Origin: an uncultured Clostridia bacterium
GTDB lineage: Bacteria > Bacillota > Clostridia > Oscillospirales > Acutalibacteraceae
Direction: 5' to 3'
DNA: 33,664 nucleotides
Assembly (NCBI GenBank): GCA_947588875.1
Contig: CANPZK010000008.1
Location: forward strand, 1-33,664
Under the pieces are notes generated by a model, which did not search any database, was not told the origin of the DNA, and worked only from the letters and a program-made list of their open reading frames with translations. Numbering within the stretch: position 1 is the first letter of the stretch; the number at the start of each line of letters is the position of its first letter. Positions 28,056 to 33,664 of the stretch are shown here, piece by piece. Made by a program: the position numbers and the translations under genes.

Positions 28056-28781
28056 TCACTGAAAAATATCATTCCCGCTCCGTCCTCTCTCATAGCCGTA
28101 GGCTATAAGCCCCTCGCCGTCGCTCGCGGAGTAAAACACCTCGGAATATTTGCCGTAGCCGAGGGATTTCAGCTCCTTTTTCAGCCACTGCTCGTCCTTG
28201 CCGGAGGCGTGAAGATTTTTCTTCATCAGCCTGCCGTCGGCTATGAGCGTTATAAAATACCGCGCGGCTTGCGGAGATATATTCATATCCTCGGGACACA
28301 TCGGGCGCTTTGCGGATTTCGGCAAAAACGACATTTTGCCGTTGCTTTCAAACACAGCCGTCTCTATTTCATCGAGGTCGTAATACCCGTTTACGCGGCA
28401 CTGTATAAGAAATTCATTCAAATCAATTCTCGCCTTTTTCATATTGTTGCGGTATATTTTGCCCTTGTCCATTATGACGAGCGCCCTGCCGCCGAAAAAT
28501 CGCCTGAGCCTGTCGGACTTCTGCGACAAAAGGGATATGAGCGCGACCGCAACACCGTAAATCACCATTGCCGTGAGCGGCTTCAGCGCGTCGCCCTCGA
28601 GCGAGGTCGCCATTTCTGCGGCTATCGAGCCTATCGTTATACCGTTGATATAGTCGAACATTGTGAGCTGCGACATCTGCCTGTTGCCGATGAGCTTAGT
28701 CAGCAAAAACAAGGCGACAAGCGAGCCTATCGCCGCCAAGGCTATCTTTGACATATCCATAATAATATCCATAACATTCAC
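28056..28781 (-). CDS. DUF421/YetF family membrane protein
   Basis: 241 aa: three N-terminal TMs, LIGNRQMSQLTMFDYINGITIGSIAAEMA, ALVIMDKGKIYRNNMKKARIDLNEFLIQCRVNGYYDLDEIETAVFESNGKMS. Confidence 0.92.
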   Translation of the reverse strand: MNVMDIIMDMSKIALAAIGSLVALFLLTKLIGNRQMSQLTMFDYINGITIGSIAAEMATSLEGDALKPLTAMVIYGVAVALISLLSQKSDRLRRFFGGRALVIMDKGKIYRNNMKKARIDLNEFLIQCRVNGYYDLDEIETAVFESNGKMSFLPKSAKRPMCPEDMNISPQAARYFITLIADGRLMKKNLHASGKDEQWLKKELKSLGYGKYSEVFYSASDGEGLIAYGYERGRSGNDIFQ

Positions 28782-28834
28782 CCGTTTTATTATGGGCGCA
28801 TTATGAAAAAATATTCGCGGCGTTTTTCTTTTTC

Positions 28835-29050
28835 ATCGCCAATGAGCGCCGCTTGTGGCGGATGAAGCGAATTGGGGATGGCGCAGCGGTCAAAAATCGT
28901 CGGCGCTCCAAGCCGAAGCGATTTTTGGGTACCGCAAGAGGAATCGCCAATGAGCGCCGCCTGTGGCGGATGAAGCGAATTGGGGATGGCGCAGCGGTCA
29001 AAAATCGTCGGCGCTCCAAGCCGAAGCGATTTTTGGGTACCGCAAGAGGG
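28835..29050. repeat. 108-bp tandem duplication, two units of a hairpin repeat
   Basis: ATCGCCAATGAGCGCCGC(T/C)TGTGGCGGATG... at 28835 and 28943. One internal mismatch seen. Each unit has a GCGGT-c-AAAAATCG...CGATTTTT...ACCGC stem. Confidence 0.95.
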
Positions 29051-29088
29051 AACGCCGGTTCCCCCTGCAAATAAAAAAGTTTTAAGCA

Positions 29089-29120
29089 GCAGCTTTACCG
29101 GCGCAAGTCGGTAAAGCTGC
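29089..29120. repeat. Family-2 hairpin GCAGCTTTACCG...CGGTAAAGCTGC
   Basis: Identical arms and loop to 2037-2068, same 3' flank GGTC. Confidence 0.9.
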
Positions 29121-29162
29121 GGTCCCACGCCGCCTGCACATCAACATAAATTAAAATCCATA

Positions 29163-29999
29163 TCAAACGATTGGCAGCATATGCGGCTCGCGCTTTTTAT
29201 ATACGGCTATCTCCTTAACTCCAAGCTCCGACAGAATATCAAGAGCTCCGTCTATTCCCTTTGCGAGATCCTCCGCTTTGTGCGCGTCGCTGCCGAGGGT
29301 TATATATCTTCCGCCCAGCTCGATAAAGCGCCTGAGAAAATACACGTCGCGGCAGTCGTCCATGCAAGACGACGAAAGCTCCGGATTGCGGCAGGTGTTA
29401 AATTCGAGCGCCCTCTCCCCCTTTGCAAGGAGCGACAGCGCCTCGTCGATCTCGGCTTTATAGTCGTTCATATCAATTTGTATTCCCGCCCTGCCGCAGA
29501 TGTACCTTAAGGGATAGGTTATATGCGCAAGGCTGTCGAACCGCCCCCACTCAATGCACTCGCAAAGCTCCGAAAAATATTTTTTCAAAAGCTCGGGTAT
29601 TGCCTCCCTGTGGTAGTCGAGCCAGAAAAAGTCGCCCATATCCTTTAAATTGTGCGTGGAGCAGAGTATGAAATCGTAGTCGGCTATGGCGAGCGCGTCC
29701 TCCGTCGCCCTTATATCGTGCAGAGGCTCGCCAAGCTCTATGCCGCACAAAAGCTCCGTTTTAGATACATTGCTTTTCCGCGCCGACTCAATATCGCTCG
29801 CGGACTGCCTGAGCAGGCTCGGCTGGTCGCCGAATTCGCTGTCCGGCTTATAATAGAACGCCGACTCAAAGTGGTCGGTCACTGTGAGATAATCAAGCCC
29901 AAGCTCGTCCGCTCTTTTCAGCTGCTCCGCAACGCTGCTGTCCGCGTCAAAGGAATTTTTGCTGTGTACATGGCTGTCAGCCGTAAATCTATGCCTCAT
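29163..29999 (-). CDS. PHP-domain phosphatase (histidinol-phosphatase family)
   Basis: ADSHVHSKNSFDADSSVAEQLKRADELGLDYLTVTDHFE ... LGSDAHKAEDLAKGID. Start chosen at 29999, not the longer ORF-track start. Confidence 0.87.
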   Translation of the reverse strand: MRHRFTADSHVHSKNSFDADSSVAEQLKRADELGLDYLTVTDHFESAFYYKPDSEFGDQPSLLRQSASDIESARKSNVSKTELLCGIELGEPLHDIRATEDALAIADYDFILCSTHNLKDMGDFFWLDYHREAIPELLKKYFSELCECIEWGRFDSLAHITYPLRYICGRAGIQIDMNDYKAEIDEALSLLAKGERALEFNTCRNPELSSSCMDDCRDVYFLRRFIELGGRYITLGSDAHKAEDLAKGIDGALDILSELGVKEIAVYKKREPHMLPIV

Positions 30000-30157
30000 C
30001 TGCAACCCTCCGGTTTCTTTTAAAAAAATTATATATTGACTTTCCGGGTTTTTCAAGTCCCATGAATTTTTCAGTCCGTTTGCCGCTGTGCGCCGCTCCG
30101 CTCCTCTAAAGCTATGCGGTGAAAAGCGCCTTTCTTTGACAAAATGCCGCGCCGCTA

Positions 30158-30186
30158 TTGACAGGCGGAGATAAAAATAAGATAAT
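30158..30186 (+). promoter_or_regulatory. Sigma-A-type promoter for the ACT-UPF0210 operon
   Basis: TTGACA (30158-30163), 17 nt, GATAAT (30181-30186). Confidence 0.65.
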
Positions 30187-30242
30187 ATTATAAGCGTATT
30201 ATGTTGTACGCACCGGAAAATTATTTTCAGGAGGACTTTTTT

Positions 30243-30512
30243 ATGCGCGCATTTATTACCGTTATCGGCAAGGACACAGTCGGAATCCTCGCAAAGGTTT
30301 CTTCGGCGTGCGCCGAATATGGAGTCAACATTCAGGAGGTCACACAGTCTGTCTTGCAGGATATGTTTGCAATGATAATGCTTGTAGATATAGACAAGTC
30401 GAGCGTTCCCTTTGACAAGCTCTCCGACAGTCTTTCCGCCCTCGGCGACGAGATGGGGCTTAAAATCCACATAATGCACGAGGACATATTTAACTCAATG
30501 CACAGAATTTGA
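30243..30512 (+). CDS. ACT domain protein (UPF0237 family)
   Basis: MRAFITVIGKDTVGILAKVSSACAEYGVNIQEVTQSVLQDMFAMIMLVDI. Directly upstream of the UPF0210 gene. Confidence 0.9.
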   Translation: MRAFITVIGKDTVGILAKVSSACAEYGVNIQEVTQSVLQDMFAMIMLVDIDKSSVPFDKLSDSLSALGDEMGLKIHIMHEDIFNSMHRI

Positions 30513-30530
30513 CCGCGGAGGCTTGAATAA

Positions 30531-31889
30531 ATGATAAACACACACGACATACTCGAAACGATAAATATGATTGACAACGAAAACCTCGACGTGAGGACTA
30601 TCACGATGGGGATCTCGCTGCTCGAATGTATAGACGAGAATATAGACCGCGCCTGCGACAAGGTATACGACAAGATCTGCCGCTATGCAAAGGATCTTGT
30701 CAAGACGGGCGAGGACATATCTAAGGAATACGGCATACCCATAATCCACAAGAGGATAGCCGTTACGCCTGTCGCAATGCTCGCGGCGGCGTGTCCGTCG
30801 AGCGACCCCGTTAAATTTGCTCACGCTCTCGAGAGAGCGGCTCAGACGGTCGGGGTAAACTTTATCGGCGGATACTCGGCTCTCGTTCAAAAGGGCTTTG
30901 CCCAGGGCGATTACAGCCTGATTGAGAGCATACCGCGCGCTCTGTCGGAAACCGAGCACGTTTGCTCGTCGGTAAACGTCGGAAGCACCAAGGCGGGCAT
31001 AAATATGGACGCTGTCGCGAAGATGGGAAGGATAATCAAGCAGACGGCTGAGCTTACAAGCGACCGGGAGTGCATCGGCGCGGCAAAGCTCGTTGTGTTC
31101 TGCAATGCTCCCGAGGACAACCCGTTTATGGCGGGCGCGTTCCACGGGGTGGGCGAGCCGGACTGCGAGATAAACGTCGGCGTTTCCGGCCCCGGCGTGG
31201 TGCGCTCCGTGCTTTCAAAGTGCGGCGACTGCGACATCACCGAGGTCGCCAATCTCATTAAGAAAACCGCCTTTAAAATCACGAGAACCGGTCAGCTTGT
31301 CGCTCAGGAGGCTTCAAGGCGGCTCTGCGTTCCGTTCGGAATAGTCGATTTGTCGCTCGCGCCGACTCCCGCCGTAGGCGACAGCGTGGCGCACATTCTC
31401 GAGGAGATGGGTCTGGAGCAGTGCGGCGCTCACGGAACCACCGCGGCTCTCGCATTGCTGAACGACGCCGTTAAAAAGGGCGGCGTTATGGCTTCGTCGC
31501 ATGTCGGCGGACTTTCGGGCGCTTTTATACCCGTTACCGAGGACGCGGGCATGATAGCGGCGGCAAAGAGCGGCTGTCTGACACTGACAAAGCTCGAGGC
31601 GATGACCTCCGTCTGCTCCGTCGGGCTTGATATGATAAACGTACCGGGCGACACGACCCCGGAGGTTCTTTCCGCCATTATTGCCGACGAAGCCGCTATC
31701 GGTATGGTGAACTCAAAGACGACCGCCGTCAGGCTCATTCCGGCGATAGGCAAGAGGGCGGGCGAATGGCTTGAATTCGGCGGGCTTTTGGGCGGCGGCC
31801 CCGTTATGGAGCTGAACACCGCCTCCCCCGCAAAATTCATATCACGGGGCGGCAGGATTCCCGCTCCGCTGCAAAGTCTTAAAAACTGA
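30531..31889 (+). CDS. PFL/UPF0210 family protein (DUF711)
   Basis: 452 aa: [70 protein letters not shown]. Confidence 0.92.
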   Translation: MINTHDILETINMIDNENLDVRTITMGISLLECIDENIDRACDKVYDKICRYAKDLVKTGEDISKEYGIPIIHKRIAVTPVAMLAAACPSSDPVKFAHALERAAQTVGVNFIGGYSALVQKGFAQGDYSLIESIPRALSETEHVCSSVNVGSTKAGINMDAVAKMGRIIKQTAELTSDRECIGAAKLVVFCNAPEDNPFMAGAFHGVGEPDCEINVGVSGPGVVRSVLSKCGDCDITEVANLIKKTAFKITRTGQLVAQEASRRLCVPFGIVDLSLAPTPAVGDSVAHILEEMGLEQCGAHGTTAALALLNDAVKKGGVMASSHVGGLSGAFIPVTEDAGMIAAAKSGCLTLTKLEAMTSVCSVGLDMINVPGDTTPEVLSAIIADEAAIGMVNSKTTAVRLIPAIGKRAGEWLEFGGLLGGGPVMELNTASPAKFISRGGRIPAPLQSLKN

Positions 31890-31986
31890 TTTTTTTAATT
31901 GATTTTATTTTTACTGCCATATAAGCATTGAAAGCGATCGGCTGTCGCGATTTCCTGTTTACGCCAAAGCGAGGGGTTAAACAGGG

Positions 31987-32140
31987 TTCGGGCGGCGACC
32001 GGCTCCGTTCCGCCCTGCGGGCGGAACGGAGCCGCAAAAACGCGGCGGGCAGGGGCTTTTACCTTACAACAGGGGGGCTCCGCCGCCGCGTTTTTGCGCG
32101 CGCCCCGCCCGGCGGGGCGGGGCGCGGGTCGCCGCCCGAA
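31987..32140. repeat. Cloverleaf palindromic repeat, copy E
   Basis: Outer stem TTCGGGCGGCGACC (31987-32000)/GGTCGCCGCCCGAA (32127-32140). Hairpin 1 GGCTCCGTTCCGCCC-tgc-GGGCGGAACGGAGCC (32001-32033). Central stem AAAAACGCGGCGG (32036-32048)/CCGCCGCGTTTTT (32083-32095). Hairpin 2 GCGCCCCGCC-cggcgg-GGCGGGGCGC (32100-32125). Further outer pair GGCTGTCGC (31940-31948)/GCGACAGCC (32178-32186). Confidence 0.93.
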
Positions 32141-32270
32141 CCTCCCTCACGCCGCAGTGCAGTCAAAACGGGCAGCCGCGACAGCCCCCAAACGCCCGAG
32201 CCTCGCCTAAACGAAAAATAAAATCCCAGCCGCCCCGCTCACAATACCCCAATATTCCTGCAAGCATAGC

Positions 32271-32303
32271 TTCGCCCTGCGGAACATACTTCCGCAGGGC
32301 GAA
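32271..32303. terminator. Stem-loop between convergent genes, probably a terminator
   Basis: TTCGCCCTGCGGAA-catac-TTCCGCAGGGCGAA followed by ATTTATATT. The T-tract is weak. Confidence 0.55.
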
Positions 32304-32352
32304 ATTTATATTAAAAGAAGAGGTAAGCTAATCCGTCTGTTTTACCGTAATA

Positions 32353-33664
32353 TCAGTTGAAAAACTCGTTAAAGAAATCCTCAAATCCTCCGCCGTAGTT
32401 ATTGTTGCCCGAATTTCCGCTGTTGCCGTCCTCGCTAAAGCCGTTTGTCGTAGACGACGATTCGGGGATATACTCCTCAAGCTCGAGCTTCAGCGTCGCC
32501 TTCTGACCGTCGCGGCTGACAACTACGCTTACTACGTCTCCGACCTTGTGACTCTTTATCTGCGCCTCGAACTCGCTCTTGGTCGAAACCTCCTTGCCCT
32601 CGACGGATACTATCCTGTCGCCTCTGATAAAGCCCGCGTCATGCGCCGTGCTCCTCGAATCTACGCTCTGAACGTAAACGCCGGTCTCCTTAACGCCGTA
32701 CATCATGGCGGTCTGCTCGTTCGGAATGTCTAAAAGCGTAAGTCCCGTCTCGGTAATGCCCTTTACATAGCCGTATTCGGTTAGGTCGCCCACAACGTCG
32801 GAAATACTGTTTATCGGAATGGCAAAGCCTATGCCCTCGATCTCATTGCTGACAGACTTTGCGACTACCAAGCCTATAAGGTTGCCGTGTCCGTCAAAAA
32901 GTCCGCCGCCGGAGTTGCCCGGGTTTATCTCGGCATTCGTCTGGAGGAGGTTCATAACAGTCCCGTCAACCGTTATGTCGCGGTTCAGGGCGCTGATTAT
33001 GCCCTCTGTCACCGTTCCGCCGAGCTGTCCGAGCGGATTGCCTATCGCGACAGCCTTTTCTCCGACCTTTATCTCATCGCTGTTACCCATAACCGCCGGA
33101 GTGAGGCCTGTCGCGTTGATTTTCACAAGGGCTACGTCGAGAGTCGGGGAAGCCGTTCCGACCAGCTTAGCGTCATAGCTCTTTCCGGCCTTAGTTGTAA
33201 CCTTTATCGTCTTTGCGCCGTCGATAACGTGGTTGTTTGTTATAATATACCCGTTTTCGGATATTATAACGCCGCTGCCCGCGCCCTGAGTAATATAGTT
33301 CTGCGAGAACGCGCCGGTAGTTACCGATTCGGTGGTTATCTCAACAACGCTGTCCTGAGTTTTGGCGACTATGTCCTCCGTTGACATCGCGCTGCCCTCT
33401 GCCCCGGTTGAGACGGTTTCAACAACCTTTTGGATATTCACCCCGCCGCTTGAGGTGGGATTAAGACGGTTCGCAAGCATCGCTCCTCCAAAGCCGAGTC
33501 CGGCGCTCAGGAGCATACACGCGGCTATAAGCACCGCCATGCCCGCTCTGCCCTTTTTCTTAGTCTTATTTTTCTTTTTTGCGTTGCCGTACTGCGCCGT
33601 CTGCTGAGTCGGGGTGTAATAGCTCTGCGGCGTTGTGTAGCCGGAGCCGCCCTGCCGGGTCTGC
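32353..33664 (-). CDS. HtrA/DegP-like S1C serine protease with PDZ domain (N-terminus beyond window end)
   Basis: Catalytic motifs ITNNHVIDGA, TLDVALVKI and NPGNSGGGLFD, plus a C-terminal PDZ. The frame stays open past the 33540 ATG to the window edge (QTRQGGSGYTTPQSYYTPTQQTAQYGNAKKKNKTKKKGRAG). Confidence 0.93.
   Translation of the reverse strand, partial: QTRQGGSGYTTPQSYYTPTQQTAQYGNAKKKNKTKKKGRAGMAVLIAACMLLSAGLGFGGAMLANRLNPTSSGGVNIQKVVETVSTGAEGSAMSTEDIVAKTQDSVVEITTESVTTGAFSQNYITQGAGSGVIISENGYIITNNHVIDGAKTIKVTTKAGKSYDAKLVGTASPTLDVALVKINATGLTPAVMGNSDEIKVGEKAVAIGNPLGQLGGTVTEGIISALNRDITVDGTVMNLLQTNAEINPGNSGGGLFDGHGNLIGLVVAKSVSNEIEGIGFAIPINSISDVVGDLTEYGYVKGITETGLTLLDIPNEQTAMMYGVKETGVYVQSVDSRSTAHDAGFIRGDRIVSVEGKEVSTKSEFEAQIKSHKVGDVVSVVVSRDGQKATLKLELEEYIPESSSTTNGFSEDGNSGNSGNNNYGGGFEDFFNEFFN

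Noticed and set aside
28790-29128. Minus-strand ORF with repeated CGTQKSLRLGAPTIFDRCAIPNSLHPPQAALIGD peptide
   Set aside because: It is produced by reading through the 108-bp tandem hairpin DNA repeat. The same peptide fragment appears in the unrelated repeat ORF at 5469-5699. No RBS or conserved domain was recognised.
30000-30479. ORF-track N-terminal extension of the PHP protein to 30479
   Set aside because: The extension overlaps the ACT gene and its promoter on the opposite strand and has no homology. The PHP motif starts right after the ATG at 29999.
11236-32140. Cloverleaf elements as ordinary Rho-independent terminators
   Set aside because: The T-runs (TTTT/TTTTT) are paired with A-runs inside the central stem, so no free U-tract follows. 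Copies also occur inside an operon and between divergent genes, and separate canonical terminators exist nearby. An effect on termination is still possible.
1-33664. Phage-defence, toxin-antitoxin, biosynthetic cluster or transposase/integrase genes
   Set aside because: All substantial ORFs are accounted for by housekeeping, V-ATPase, germination, metal efflux and conserved-family proteins. No such system was seen.

Overview
Window of about 33.7 kb from what looks like a spore-forming, moderately GC-rich Clostridia-type chromosome (inferred from a Ger(x)C gene, a V-type ATPase operon and dockerin modules; no rRNA or tRNA seen). Recognisable content: the end of a spore germination operon; a cadA-like P1B ATPase with an ArsR regulator; icd and aconitase; tsaD, rimI, LMW phosphatase, polA and alr; two small secreted dockerin proteins; a nine-gene V-type ATPase operon; a DUF305-like protein; ruvX; a DUF421/YetF protein; a PHP phosphatase; an ACT protein paired with a UPF0210 protein; and an HtrA protease truncated by the window end. 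The most unusual signal is non-coding. (1) A five-copy family of about 136-172 bp intergenic elements folds as a four-way-junction cloverleaf. It has a conserved outer stem (TTCGGGCGGCGACC...GGTCGCCGCCCGAA), a conserved central stem (AAAACGCGGCGG...CCGCCGCGTTTT), and two lateral hairpins whose sequences differ almost completely between copies but stay self-complementary. (2) A second family of modular hairpin repeats has near-identical flanks and exchangeable hairpin arms. It forms 207-bp, 122-bp and 108-bp tandem arrays, and a 77-bp inverted pair of it brackets the cadA-arsR cassette. All coordinates, pairings and alignments were worked out by eye. No searches or folding programs were run.
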